A stretch of DNA of 64,000 nt, taken from assembly GCA_023238725.1 (NCBI GenBank), contig CM041545.1, forward strand, positions 16,521,501 to 16,585,500. Direction: 5' to 3'. The notes beneath the pieces are model-generated. The model was not told the DNA's origin. It made no database searches and saw nothing but the letters and a program-made list of their open reading frames with translations. The stretch is from Scortum barcoo (taxonomy: Eukaryota > Chordata > Actinopteri > Centrarchiformes > Terapontidae). Below, piece by piece: positions 12,570 to 25,927 of this stretch; positions within the stretch are counted from its first letter, which is position 1, and every line of letters begins with the position of its first letter. The position numbers were made by a program, and so were the translations under genes.

Positions 12570-13613
12570 GAGAGAGAGACTCCACTCACAACCTGAATCA
12601 CCCCTTTGATGCTGACTGGCCTTGACATCAACAATGTGGCCTTTCACAGCCCTCACCCACCTCCGAGGAGCTTACCAGGAACACACACATATGCAGTCTT
12701 TCTCACTCTGTCACTCTCTCTTTTAGTCTTCGGTGTTTATTTTTTGTAGCTTTTTGTTGCCCGTTTGCAAAGAAATGGCACTTTAAGCTGGAGAGGATGA
12801 CGAGGAGGGAGGTGTTCTACAGACTGGGTTAAAAAAAAAAAGAAAAAAGAAAAAAATAGAGAGCATCAGATTCAGTGAGAGACAATCACTCTGCGTTTTC
12901 CCAGCAGAACCGATGGAGCTCAAAGATCTCGTTAAGTCCTCTGCAAAAATGACATTGTAAACACCAGAGAAATGAAGGGCTATTGAGCTGAGCAAAGTGA
13001 AGAGTTGAATTGTCCCAGGCCAGAGGGACACATAAGACAGAGGGTTTCAAAACTGTCCCCTCACCCTCTTTTCTTTTCTCATTTATTACGGAGCATTTTT
13101 TCCCCCCCGCTTTTGCTCGACCACTCTTGTCATTCCTTTTGACATGAAAGCCGTTTCAGCCCTGAGAGTATTTTAAATGTATCCTGTGTCACAATGGCTG
13201 CGGTTAAACAGTCAAGTCCATAAATGAAGTCCATTTCAGACGAACACTGAAGCACAGTCCTCTGAAGGGAGGCTCTGAAGTGCGGCCTGCCGAGGGACAT
13301 CCATCATTGACATCACCGCTAATTTTGGTGACATACTCAGCAAAACATGCCCAGCTGTGTATGAAAGAAATACATGAACTCACTGTTTCCATGCGATTTT
13401 TCTTTTTTTTTTCCCCCACGTTTTTTTTTTAACGCCACGCTTTTCAACAGCTAGGAGGTTATATCAAACATGTGTTTCTGTAACGTTCACTGTGTGAGAA
13501 GAATTGACTGTGATTGCGCTGACAAATGATGTTTCCAGATGTGTGTCAGGCTGGTGGAGCATAAATTCTCCGAACTTAATCTTTGTTTACTCTGGGCAGG
13601 CTCTGATGGACCT

Positions 13614-13634
13614 GTTAGCATTAATTAGCATTAG
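13614..13634. promoter_or_regulatory. Candidate homeodomain-site pair
   Basis: TTAGCATTA occurs twice in direct orientation, the copies abutting so that a TAATTA core forms at their junction. Such paired core sites are common in developmental enhancers. No other support is available from one sequence. Confidence 0.22.
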
Positions 13635-15323
13635 CCCTCCAATAATGCAGCCACATTATGCTGCCGTGTGCAGGGAGACATTTATAGAAGTTGACACAAC
13701 TTGACAGAGGTGAAGCTCTGTCCCCAGGGCTGTGGCCTTCTGCGCGCTATAATGAGATAATATGAGAGTGCACTGATGACACTGACCCAGGCTTTGTGCC
13801 TCTCAATCATACACCATTTTACTGAACGGAGATACTTATAGAGATGCAGATTCCTGCTCAAAAGGCAGAGGAACTCCTTCCAGTTTTTTTTTTTTTTTTT
13901 TGCCTCTCCTGACTTCTCTTCAAAACCAACAAGAGGCTCGTGGTTAGGACATTAGCAATGTCTCCTCCGACGCTCTCAAGTTAAACACTCCTCACAAAGC
14001 ATGCTATTTCCTGAAGATGAATAGTACTCTGTGATGAGGAGAGCTAAATGCATCCAGTCATTTCCCCTGGAGCACGAGCCTGTGTTTAGGTGATGGGTCG
14101 AACTAAGGATGTGGGCAGTCGCAGTATGGCCGCTTTGGTGCCTTGCTGCCTGCTTCCTCTGTCTCTTTGCCACATGGACGCTGGGCTATTAAAGCAGTTA
14201 TTTGTCTTTTTTTTTTTTCTCTCTACCCTCAATGAATGACTTGTGCGGTCAAGCCTCAGCCAAATGACTAACCTGAAGATTGACTGGAGCCACGTGAAGA
14301 TTTGTATCTACTGAAGTGAAGGCTTTTCTCCTGATACAGAATTTTTACTTCCCTAAGTCTTTGCCTTTTTCACTTTTTTAATACCCATGCTGCACCACCA
14401 TAACTGTCTCTCATAATATCCATCTTATGCCTATTTCACACTGAAATTTTTGTGTTTTTGGATGGAAGAAGTTGAAAGTGATGCATAGATCTGCCAATTC
14501 CATCTCCTATATATGCTGAGAGGAATTTACTATATTGAGGAGGGCATTTTATAATATATGCAAAAGTGAATTTGAGCAGGTTTGTCAGACAGGGATGGAT
14601 CTGATCAAAAAACAGAACTAGATTAAAGGCTGTTTTTTACTACCATTACTACCATTTTTATGAGCAGCATTAAGTGATTTATTACATACATATATTATGT
14701 TTATAAATATAAAACATGTGGCCATGGTACATAAAAAGTTGTGGCAATTCTTTCCAGAATTTCTGTGAAAAAATCACACCAACAACTTGAATTTTCCGGT
14801 GTATAATGTGTTAGTGCCAGGGTGATTATTAAATTAGTTAAAGCCATTTCCCGCTTGGAGTACAGTGATTACAGTAATGGCTACAGTGGACATACAATCC
14901 GTCTGCTGCCCACTGATGATGTGGGGAATCTTGTTTTCTCAGCCTGTAAGGACTAGGTCAAGTCAGCTGCTGTCAAGGAGCCTTTGAGCTCTGCCCAGCT
15001 GCCGACTGCTTGCCTGCCTGCATCCACAGCTTCAGTGGTCATATTCCAGTCTTTCTGACCGGGGTGGTGTGCTTTGATAGTCAGGCCTGTTTACCGCTCC
15101 ATGTCCTGGGGGCTAACTGGGCTCAGATCACCCTCAAATGGACTGAGGAGTGAGGGAAATATTCAACACAGCTGTGCTTACTCTGAGGGTTGGGGCCAGG
15201 AGAGACATGCTGCTACGCTTTCAGGTGCAGGGCAGGTCTCGCCTCTGAAGCTGCCTTCAGAGAGCCTGTTTGCATTTCTAAAAATGTTTGCTTGGTTACG
15301 AAAATAAAGATTTCCCCAATGGT

Positions 15324-15346
15324 GGGGGAGGGGGGGAGGGGGGGGG
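15324..15346 (+). repeat. G-run low-complexity block
   Basis: Runs of 5, 7 and 9 G are separated by single A bases. The block can form intramolecular G-quadruplexes and is prone to sequencing error, so its exact length should be treated with caution. Confidence 0.8.
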
Positions 15347-17379
15347 ACGCACGCAAAGAGAGAAAGTGAGCTGGATAGAGATAAAAGATTTTTTAACAGG
15401 TAGGAAAGCAGCTAACCCAGCGGCTGCTAGGGAATATCGCAGCAACTCCACAGCAAATCAAAGGTAGAGGTAGTCGGAAGACTCTAGTGGGCAAACTATC
15501 CTTAAGTAAATCTAGCTAGTCTCTCCCTGGAAGCTTAGATTAAGAAAAATGGTGTTGCGAATGTCGATACTGTACTTCCTTTTTTTTTGCCTCAGCCATA
15601 TGTCTTAGGCAGACTTGATGCACAGTCCCACTTGAATAACACTCCCTCATCCTGGATGTCTTCCTCTTTCTCTTTGAGATTCATGTGCGACAGGGAAACA
15701 TTCAGCTTCTGCTCTCTTCTCGCTCTGTCAAGATTTCTCTCAGCCAGCTTTGTTGCTTTGACCAATTTACCATCTCTGTGTGTCTGCACAACACAACCAA
15801 GGCTGGCAGCGGCTATATGAGTGGCACTGGGAGACTACCGTGTAATGAATAGAGGGTATGGCTAGCTATTTGGCAGGAGGGGATCACACATGCTGTTAAT
15901 ACGGGCAGAGTCAGAAATTATGACAGGTAGTATGGAAACAACTTTGGCCTGCCAATAATCAAAGCTCATTGTGTATCCTGAATAGTTCTGGTTTACCACC
16001 AAACAGCCAGCTGTGGAGCAGTTGATACTCACATGTGTTTCTGCTGTATGACCATGTGTAACACAATAGTCAACCTGGTCTTAATTCATGAGTGTTGCCT
16101 CACAGATTAATTCCTGCATGCTCCAGGTTTGTTTGCACAGTTAAAGATTCATAGTTTGTGCCTCCTCTGCTCTTACCCTCTTTCCCCTAGTTTTGTCTTA
16201 TACCTACATATCCAAAGCTATAAACCTATAATAAATGCAAAAATATGCAATGTACAGTGTAGTATTATATGTATCTACTATACTAAATGACATGCTTATA
16301 TCAGATTTTGCTCTACAGCACACCATAATGCATTCACAAGATTTAAATTTTGTCTAATTAATGCAAAACATTTGACAAAAGCAGTTTTTTTTTTTTTAAA
16401 TTTCTTCCAATTTTTCCCTGTGCTTTCCAAATGTTACAAAGAGAGCATACTGCCTGGTTGACTATGGAACAACTGTTGTCAAGAGGAAAGTCATGAGCAA
16501 GCAGTGAGCAAAAACATGTTGTGAGTGTATCCATATTGCCCACTGTGTTGCTGGCCCCCTGTTTGCGTGTGCATCCTGTGCCCCTCTGCTTCACTGGCCC
16601 TCCCCACGTTTTCCCATATTTCCACTCTTTCTTTCTGTCCAAGCTTTGCCTAGTGTGAGTTCTGGCATGCCGGCCCCAGCCCTGCCCCTCTCCGCTCTGC
16701 TCCACTTCCTCCCCCTGGCTCGGTGGCCTGGTTGCCTGGCGGGGGCAGCCTGCTCACCTCCGGGGCAGCTGGCATGCCTGATGGCCCCATTCATCAGACC
16801 TGAGGGCGAGGGTTGGGGGCCCACAGTGGAAAAGGGGGGTCTGGGGAGTGGATTGCATCGTGGGCCTTGTTGTTGACTTTATTGGGATAGTTATTAAATA
16901 AGCCATGATAACAGGGGAGGCAGAGGAATGCTTTCAACTTTCTCTGCAGGAGATGTCCTACACAAACCCCGGGCCTGGATGGATGTCGGCAAGGACGGAA
17001 GGAGGGAGGGAGAGCAAGGCAAACAGTAATTTTGTGAGCCTAAAACTCAGGAGGGGGGAGAAAAACAGAGAGAAAGATATATTTACCAAGACAGTGACTT
17101 TCAGAAAATGAATCAGGGACTTGAAGGAAAAATGGAGCATTAGGGAAATAAGCAGAGTTTATAGGATGGAGGGAAAGATCGCAGTTAGTATTTTAAAGAC
17201 AGATGACTTGCCCTGGGCGAAGGGCTGGCGGCTCGCAATGTTGAGGCTGGTGGCTGAATGGCTGATGACTGAATGACAGAACCCCTCCTGAGATTGGCCA
17301 TTAACACACACACAGAGACACACAGACGCACACACAGAGTCTATTGAGTGATCCCAGCAGGGGAGAAGACACAGCCTCT

Positions 17380-17403
17380 GGGCCAGGGGCCAGGGGCCAG
17401 GGG
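17380..17403 (+). repeat. Canonical G-quadruplex motif from a 7-bp tandem repeat
   Basis: Four G runs (3, 4, 4 and 4 G) are separated by three identical CCA loops, satisfying the usual G3+N1-7 rule exactly. The motif arises from tandem copies of a GGGGCCA unit. Its function, if any, is unknown. Confidence 0.85.
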
Positions 17404-17530
17404 AGCGATCCAAAGGGCAGTGGAGGTCTCCCCACAGTTTCAAATACAGCCAGGAGTTAACTATTGGCATGGGAAAATCCAGCCCTGCGCCTCCACACCC
17501 TCAACTGCTTTCAGGCCTAACAGTAGCACG

Positions 17531-17533
<3 letters not shown>

Positions 17534-17574
<41 letters not shown>
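17534..17574. repeat. (GT)n microsatellite
   Basis: A perfect GT run of about 20 units. Confidence 0.97.
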
Positions 17575-17575
<1 letters not shown>

Positions 17576-20305
17576 AGTGAGATTCTCTTGACCCTAACCC
17601 TGCTCCACAGCTGTTGAACAAGGGAGGAAGAAAACCGTAACACCAGACAGAAAAAGAGGGACACAGAGAGAATGGACGCCAGAGATGAGAAAGCTTGAAT
17701 GTAGTCCCCGGGGGCAAAATGAATGACTCACTGACATCCTCTTGGCTAGACTCAGAAGTCTGTTTTTTCCGAACAATGCCTGAAAAAAGTTTAATTCCAC
17801 TGCATTTATTGCCACATTCATCATTCACTTCTTTGTACTAGACTTTTATGCTAATACTCAGAGGACCCTCTTGTGTACAACATTACCTGAACTTTACAGT
17901 AATATCTCAGGGTATTTTTAGGGACCATTGAGTGTGTGTTTTGCGGAAGATAAACACCACTTATCTTTGAAATGCAGAACAGGGCTGCAGACTCTTTTAA
18001 AGACCGCACCAAGCCATAAAAATCATGTTATAATTTGTGAAATAAGGTTGACTAAAGAGGGAATCTCAAGTGTTGCCATGGAAAATATTCAATAAAGCTC
18101 AACCTCCCATCACCATCCCCATTATTTACTTGTCTACACGGAGAAGACTTGTCAGCCAATCACGGGGCCCATAACTGTCAATCATCATAAAGCGATTCAC
18201 AGCAATTAAACCGCGAGTTGTCAAAATGACATTACCGGTGCTGAAGATTTAAAGGAAAACAAGAAGGATGCACAAGGTCTAATTAAAGTTTGCTTAATTT
18301 TATAGTGCTTTAGACAAAAACAGTGCACGGAAATGATAGATTATAGTGATTTGAATATCTTGCAGGCTTCTTTTATAAGAAATTGGCAACTATTCACAGA
18401 CTAACAACTTGACTTTCATTTCTGGTCTTGTCATCTGATTATGCTCTCACAATGTTTCCGTGAAACAATTTGGCCAGCCAGGCCGCTGTATTATAGACGG
18501 CTGGCATGTTTTGTTAGGGAAAATAACTAAAGTAGCTTGGTCGGAGCCAAGTTTCCCATGAAAAAAAATGTAGTTGCTCATTACAAATAAACAAATACAG
18601 CTGCCAGCATAATGAATGGCACTTCAAAATGCGTGCGCATGTTCAAAATCTACCCGTCTTCCTTGAAATGCACTCGCAGGTCTGCGTGCGCCCCTGACTG
18701 CCGCTTTTCATCCCTCGCCTCAGTCTTGTAATTATCTTGTCAATTAACCTGGAGGTGGAAGGAGAAATGACACACTTGTCTCCCTCACCATTTCCACTGA
18801 CGCCTCCTGTTTCCCTCCGGTTTCAAATCAATGCACAGTGGAGTGACAAGGGAGAGTTTTAAAAATCAGGATATATTTAAATTTGACTTTGCTGATAATT
18901 TCAAGGTTGCTCTTCCCGACTGAGCTGTCTGCTTGTCTTTGATTCCTCTGTGATGTGCTGTTGCTCCTTTTGCTTGATTCCAAACCTCGGATTTTCCACA
19001 TCATACTGGGAAAATGAAAGTTTAGGCAAGTATTTTCCTTTGTAAGCTTGTTTTCCCTGATAAATCACACTGGATCACAGAGCTGTTAGAAATTATAAAC
19101 TTGCATTCTGCATCAAAAACAGAATATTTTCCTATAGAGTAAGTAAGTCCAGTAAGTAACTTCAAAAATGTGGTTTTCCCCCCTGTAGTCTACTTTGTGC
19201 CCGTCTCATGTTTTATACCTTGATAAAGCAGACATCCAAACGCTTGCTTCATCCAGTTCAGTGAATCAGCCAAATGAATATAGACTTTTCACCCTCATTT
19301 ACTGTAAGTTATGTATGCTTTGTGCTGGATCTGCTGAAGTCCGCGTCACATCTGCCTGGGCTCAGCGCTGCAGACTGAGTAAATGCGTCCGTCTGTGCTT
19401 CATTGTATTCGGGGGAACGGGGACAGTATGCAGTCACATCTGAGTAAGCAAACCGCAGTGATTGTTGGACCTGTGCAGGATCCAACTTTCTGTGTACTTT
19501 CACTCCGCAGATTCCTAACCTCAGCAACAATGACAGCCTTCTTATTGAAAACCTAAAAATAGTGCGACAAGAGATGAATAACTGAACAATCTTATTCATT
19601 TTTAACAACACATGAGAAATGAAATGTCATATGGTTTGGGGAATTGGGTGGGGGGAAAAAAAAAGAAGCTCAGATGGAGCTTTGAATGATGAATGCCACA
19701 TTTTATGCACCTGTGTCCAACACGTCAAGAAAATCTGAAATTTGAAAATTTTCCACAGTTACCCCAAGGACATCCTGAATGCACCGTACCCAAAACTTGA
19801 AATTGAACGCTCCGTTTCAAGTGTGGATGCAATTTTTTTTTTCCTCTTGTGCTACAGAACTCACAAACACATTCTTTGAGATACTTCTGCCAAGCTAATA
19901 TTGTGTTTACTAACTGTTTTCTCAGAGAAGTCTTTGAATAGAGATGGACAAAAGTGCCTGTACGGTCAGTGGAGGCAGATAGTCAATAAGGGAAGATGGG
20001 CTTGGCAGCTTGCTTTTTTTCCGCCTGCTAACTGACTCATTATTCTGTATCAACTCATTGGATCTCTGCTGTCAAAACATGTTTGTTTACAGACGAGCCA
20101 CCGCTGACAGATGTGAGAGGCATTTAATAAGCAATCTAGTAGTCAAAGTTATTCCAGAGAGGATAAAGCAAGGAGCACAGTGAAATGTTTAGCTCTACAT
20201 GCATTTATATTCTAAAAATTACATAACCTGCTCTTTAATGGACAGAGTTAAGACAGTTTTTGGATGTTCTAAACTAAAGGATTAAAAAAAAGTAGATAAA
20301 AATAA

Positions 20306-20314
<9 letters not shown>

Positions 20315-20339
<25 letters not shown>
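20315..20339. repeat. (TA)n microsatellite
   Basis: An alternating TA run of about 12 units within an AT-rich stretch, preceded by TGTG. Confidence 0.95.
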
Positions 20340-21950
20340 GCATTTATATGTTATAATGTACACATTATAACAACTAGAAATCAGAGTCAAATTTCTTAGA
20401 TACATAAACACCACTGGTAGATAAAGCTGAGATTGTACCTGTCCCCTTCCTCTTTTTTATTATGGGCCCTCACTTTTTTATTATGGCACCACAACCAGTT
20501 TCCTCATAGTACGTTATATGCTAGATTGACTTGATTGATTTACATAACGCAGGAGATAAGCATTCATTGCATTGAGTCCCCTCCCTCCGCAGCCTTGGCC
20601 CTGCCAGTGAAGCACACTACAACTCTTTGTAATTGGCATTCTAACACTTCCGAGAATACAGACACCTTGCCCCCATGACCCCGTGTAACCATGCTGTACA
20701 TTTTGCACTTACACAGTTCGCAGACACACTTCACTAGGCACAGCCACTGCTGGATGTATATGGAAAAAGGAAGGGGAACAGAAAGAAAGATATGATCTGT
20801 CCATCCGTAGCGTTGTCGGGGGGGGGGCACTCCATCACTGGGAATGGTTTGTGTGATATTTTGTGTCTGAATAATGAGCGTGCTTGTCAATACGTGTGTA
20901 GTAGGGTCATCCACATGGAAGCTGATCAACACGCCGAGTGCATTAACACCAGCGCTGCATGTGTGTGTGTATGTATTTGCAGTGCATGCCTGCGTGCCCA
21001 TCCACACTGTGCTCTTTTCACCAGTCCTCCAGGTCATGCCACTTGTGCTCAGAGTGAAGCTTTCGTGAGCTTGAGCTTTTAATTTTTCAGAGGCTATGGG
21101 TATGCCTGTTAACTTAACCTCCGATTGACCTCACCCATGTCAGTCTTCCCGGATTGCAAAACCCCACCCCTTATTTTCTTCCTCCTCTTTTTCTTCTCTA
21201 CCAGCCCACAAAATGTCTCAGGAATGAATTTGACGATAGGAATGGGACTTAATTAAAGAAGCAACATGAAAGCCTTCTGTCTTTGCGAAGCACGATCGTC
21301 CCAACTGGGCAGATTAATGTGATAAGGATGATTTGTATAATGCATTGTGCTGTGTGTGCTGTCCTGGTCTCGAGGGACACCTTCTAACATGTTAACAAGC
21401 TTGTAGATATTTTTAAATTTTAAACAATATCCCTTCTATAATTAACATTGATTAGACTGAGGTTTGACGAATTGAATGGCAATATATGAAGCTCTGCAAC
21501 GCATCCCATCACTCTTTCCTCTGTCTGCTCCCTTTTATTGGATGTTGCAAGCATGTAGATGGATCGAGAGCTACAGGGGAGGAGAGAGCAAGAACAGCAG
21601 GGAGCCGCTAATGTAAATGCAGATGAAAAGTGCCGTATATTCCTCTAAACAGAGAGCACATGCTGGTGCTGCTAGTCTTAGTGGAGAGCCGGCTACAGCA
21701 TCGCCCCTGAACTCCTCATGTCGTACTGGATCAGAGTAGGAAGGAGAGGACAGGAGAGGGAGGGGAGGAAGGAGGAGTGGAGGGAGTGCATTTGACATTC
21801 AGCCCCCCTCTTCCCCCCCAGTCATCCATTTAACCCTGCCACCGCGGCTAGTGCAATATTAATGCCCTTAAACGCAGATGAGGTGAAAATGTGTCTGAAG
21901 GAGCAGATCCCTGTAGGGGAGGGCAGCTGCATGCATGCACGGGGTCATGA

Positions 21951-21975
<25 letters not shown>
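21951..21975. repeat. (CA)n microsatellite
   Basis: A perfect AC run of about 12 units. Confidence 0.95.
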
Positions 21976-21981
<6 letters not shown>

Positions 21982-22540
21982 GATACTGCACACATGGAAC
22001 CCTAGATATTAAAACACACTTTCCACATGCACAAGTAATACTAATTATTTTGGAAACATTTGCATTCAGGTGGTCTTTTTCGGCCAGATGTATGATTGTG
22101 TAGAGTCTCTATACTATACATGATCTATCCAGCAGCCGTCCTGCCTGAGTGTTTGAGTAGGCTCTTTTCCTGCTGTTTGAAACTGAAACAGGCTTAGCTG
22201 AGATTTAGGGATCAAGGTGTGTTTATGTGAAATCCTAAACCAGCTCAAATGTGGGCTATTCCTCCAAATACCCCTGAATGCTTGCTCGTGTGGCCGGGCC
22301 CTTTGCACTCTGCGGGGAATGTTGATCTGAGGGGAAGAGGAGGCAGGTGAGAGGTGAGGGGTGAGGGCAGGAAATCGATTTAGTCCCGTGTTACCCGAAT
22401 AATGAATACGGCGCTGTGTCCAGAGATTGGAGGGCTATAGCTGGATAGAAAGAGGTTGTGCTTTTGCAAACTTTTGTGTCTTTCTATGTGCATTTTCTAT
22501 TTGTGAGTAATACAAGGCTACAGTTGGGCACAGTAGTGCT

Positions 22541-22680
22541 CTGAACAAAATGCTAACATGCTCATGATGACAGTGCTAGACAATGGATGTCTGTACAAAA
22601 TGTCACTGTTATCCATCCAGCAGTTGTTGAGATGTCTCAGTCTGGACCAAAATGATGGACTGACTACCAGACTGACATCC
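22541..22680 (+). repeat. Teleost interspersed repeat fragment (family shared with 38704-38935)
   Basis: The left part, AAATGCTAACATGCTCATGA then GACAGTGCTA, matches the left part of the copy at 38704. The right part (ATCCATCCAGCAGTTGTTGA, GTCTCAGTCTGGACCAAAAT, GATGGACTGACTACCAGACT) carries the familiar 3' wording of a very abundant percomorph repeat. The middle, present in the other copy, is missing here, so this copy has an internal deletion. The family name is not certain. Confidence 0.7.
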
Positions 22681-25144
22681 CACACACCATGTATGGTTAC
22701 CAAAAAAAGGCCAAAATATTGCTAGTTTCTAGGCATGGCTGACTTAGAAATGTGTGCATTCAAAAAGAGAAGGATTTGATGGCTGATGGGAAAATAACCT
22801 TCTAAACAGTCTTTTTACCTGTTTTGGCTTCCTCAGCTGTACACAGAGCATTCGGTGCTGCTATATTCCACCAAAAAGCCTCAAAACATCATACCGGATC
22901 ATTGGCAAATTTAATTGCAGCAATGAAATGTCACAACATGTTGGAGTTTAAACTGCTCAGATGGTGTAATTGTATAACTTCTTCCTGAATGTATTTCAGT
23001 AAAGGTTGTTGATGGAAATGCACACTGATTCCCATTTTATTTAGCTGAAAACTTGCACAAATCTTCTTAATTGTTTAGTAACATTTTAATGGCATCTTAT
23101 GTGTAATTCGGATTCCATGACCTCTGTAACACAGCACCTCAGGGAACAGCATAACACACTTCTTCTCTCAATTTAGCCGTGTGCCAGCCCTCAGCCTTGA
23201 CTTCATCCCACCCTGAACGGGCTGAGTAAGAGTCCCACATTGCTTTTGAAGCTGGACAAAGTGGCCACAAAGCCCTCTGTGTTCTCCAAACCCAATTCGG
23301 CTGCTCCAGTAACAGCGAGCGCTCCCAGTGTTTTAATATTCTGTTTCATTCTGTGAAAAAGCGTGTTTGAGGCGTCTCTGGGATTGATGGAAGTAGTCGT
23401 GGTGGCGGTGAGGAGAGAGAGGGGGGAAGTGGCAAACAAGAGAGGAGGACTTTGGGGAGAGTGAGCTCAAGACAACTCTGCAACGCTCTGCAACCTTAAC
23501 TGTCGCTGCAGAAAGAGCAAGAACTTATTTTTTACCCCCACAAAAATACTTACCATTAAGTCCCTCTGAACCTCTGGGAGCATTCTGCTGTCACCGCCGC
23601 CCCCGGCTGGCTTTTAGGGGGTGTTTTGCTTGGATGTTTTATTGACGTGGGTTGAAAAAAAAGGTAGCAAGTGAAATGTAACAGATTTGAACTCCTGACA
23701 CGCTGGAGTGTGAAAAGAGAGTGTGGAAAGACTTTTGGATGGGTGGGGTCACCAGTGTTCGTCATGCCATTGCAAGGGATGAGGTCAGCTCCTTAGGCTT
23801 GGTGCTGCCCACAACATCTCTCCTTCAACGAGAGCCGAAACCACGCAGTGCAAATATTCACTTCAGCTGTTTTCAACCCCAACTCCCAAGAAAACACAAA
23901 AAAATGAGGGTGAGCCATTTTTTTTTTTTTTTTTAGCACTGCCCTGTGAGTGACCTCTCCCTTTTCACAGCTACTGTACCCACACATGCCTGTGTCGCAA
24001 TTACTTTCACACCACAACACACACCAAAACACATGCAGGCACACACATGCGCTCTCATGAGGACGTTCTCTACAACGGTGACGGGGTGACAAAGAAAGGG
24101 CTAATATTGGCTCTTAATATTTGATGTGCTGAGGGGAGCTTAATGTGTGTGTTTCATCAGGATGTTCCTCACCGTCTCTCTCTCTCTCGCTCTGCCTCTC
24201 TCTTGCTGGGTCTCAGGTCAGGGATTGTAAAGAGACTTTAGATTGCTTAAAGAAATAGATGGTAGTGTGTAATCTACTTATATCATTGATTTATCTTTTT
24301 ATCCAATTGTGTTTCCTTTTGAAACCTTACTCCAGGCTATATCTCTTTATAGAAAGAAGAAGCAGCCTCTTAAATGTTTATCGACAGAGTCTCTACATAT
24401 TCAATTAACAGTCAGTAGGTATTGTGGAACAGGTATCGCAATGAATTTTATTGCTTGCTATGTTTGAATTTGCAGCCAGCTCTCACCCCCCCTTTTCATA
24501 GAAAGTTGTCAAAAATGTATTTTTTTTCCTTTCAAAGATCCCAGAAGACACAGTATTTGATGTCATTGTTTGTTGCAGGAGGGAAAGCAATGTGTGCTGT
24601 AGCCCAAATAATTGGTGGAGGATTCTCAGCAGGGGAAGGTAAACTGAAAGTGACACCAGGGTGGAAAGCTCGGCATGATTCCTTCTTCCTTTCAGCACTT
24701 CAGCTAAAACTACAGACCCTGTGCAGTTCGCTCAGGAGCACAAGTGAGAGCTCCCTGACTGGAGGAGCGCTGAGCCTTTGGCAGACCCAAACGCTGATTC
24801 CCTCCTCTCCTCCCATTAATCTTTTATATCTGGAGATAAATATGAGTCGAGTTGATGTGACGCTGCGTCTGTGTCGGGGGCAGACTGAGTAAGGTTGGGG
24901 AGGCGGGGGGAGGGCCTGTTGAGGTTAAGTGCTCTGGTGTCTGCGACTCAGGGGAAATGGGGAGGAGAAAGAAAGAGAGGGAGGATTGTGTTCGAGGGGA
25001 AATTGAGGGTGGGCGAAGACGAGACGGAGGACAAGTGAAAGATCATCCCATGAGGGGAGACCTCAAAGCCGGGATAAGGTTTTATGAGTTTGGCCCCGGT
25101 GCCACACGGACACCCGCCACACGTGTACACGCTCACACGGACAC

Positions 25145-25184
25145 CCGGGCCGCGCGTATACAGGCCGGGCCGCGCGAATACAGG
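25145..25184. repeat. Tandem 20-bp CpG-rich duplication
   Basis: Two adjacent 20-bp units, 25145-25164 and 25165-25184, read CCGGGCCGCGCG then T or A then ATACAGG and differ at one base. Just upstream CACACGGACACCCG is present twice (25103-25116 and 25134-25147). The area is a small CpG-dense patch in an otherwise CpG-poor intron. Confidence 0.9.
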
Positions 25185-25835
25185 TGGTGGAGCCTCAAAC
25201 AAAAGCTCGCCTAAACCAGACAGCTCTCATGTTTCTGTCTTTAAAGATCCCCAGGCTCCTCTCAGATGGGGGTACAGGAAAGATATTCAGGCTATTGTAA
25301 TCCAAGAGAAGTTTGTACATTTTTAAAATTCTCACAGCAGAGGTTTTGATTTCTAGGGTACTGCAGATCTTCATGGGGTGCTTCCACGGCGCTGCAGCTT
25401 TTTTTTTCTTTTTTCAAAGCTCTGTATGATTCTATTGTTGGTGAAATTTGAAGGGAGCGCTGGGGATGCAGTGGAGCATACAGTAATTCTTGCTGTCTCT
25501 TACTTTGTCTCCTGCTCCGCACCTCTGCGCGCACACAAAGACACACACAACACACAGCAAAAGTCCCTGCTGTGATGCTAGATTACATGTTACTAGATGC
25601 AGATTGAAGCCTCTTTCCGTGTCGCTCGGTGCGTTTGAGTGTATGCGTTTGTGTGTGTGCGTGAGGCAGAACACACCCTGATCACCATATCAAAACAATA
25701 ATGAGAAGAAAAGTCAACATTGTTCTCTGCCACGCTCCATTAACAACAGCAGAATCCATAATCGTATTCATTTTCAAGCAGCTTTATTTAATAAAGTAGG
25801 CCTGGTACCTCCATTACCATAACGCTACTTAACAT

Positions 25836-25927
25836 TAATCTTGCTCATTAAAGAAGACTTAATTAAGACACAATCCCCAGGTAATCTTGTAATTACGTCA
25901 TTAAAGAAGACTGACACAATCCCCAGG
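25836..25927. repeat. Tandem 46-bp duplication containing TAATTA boxes
   Basis: Units 25836-25881 and 25882-25927 share TAATCTTG, TCATTAAAGAAGACT and GACACAATCCCCAGG in the same order. In the first unit a 7-base TAATTAA lies after AAGACT. In the second a 7-base TAATTAC lies before the TCATTA block, so both units stay 46 bp. The surrounding 25730-25930 is AT-rich and motif-dense, so the duplicated piece may be part of an enhancer. Confidence 0.88.

Larger units (their letters stand above)
12569..25835. other. Non-coding stretch, unc5c intron 1
   Basis: I see no gene. Open frames are short and without domains. The stretch contains GT arrays (17534-17574), CA (21951-21975), TA (20315-20339), a G-run block at 15324-15346, a canonical G-quadruplex motif at 17380-17403, an interspersed repeat fragment at 22541-22680, and a CpG-rich 20-bp duplication at 25145-25184. 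Several AT-rich, homeodomain-motif islands (for example 13614-13634 and about 18160-18300) may be regulatory. Confidence 0.6.

Noticed and set aside
12286..12656. Open frames with poly-Thr-His on the - strand
   Set aside because: These are translations of the GT microsatellite at 12512-12568. The same artefact occurs over the arrays at 7660, 17534, 46112 and 54162.
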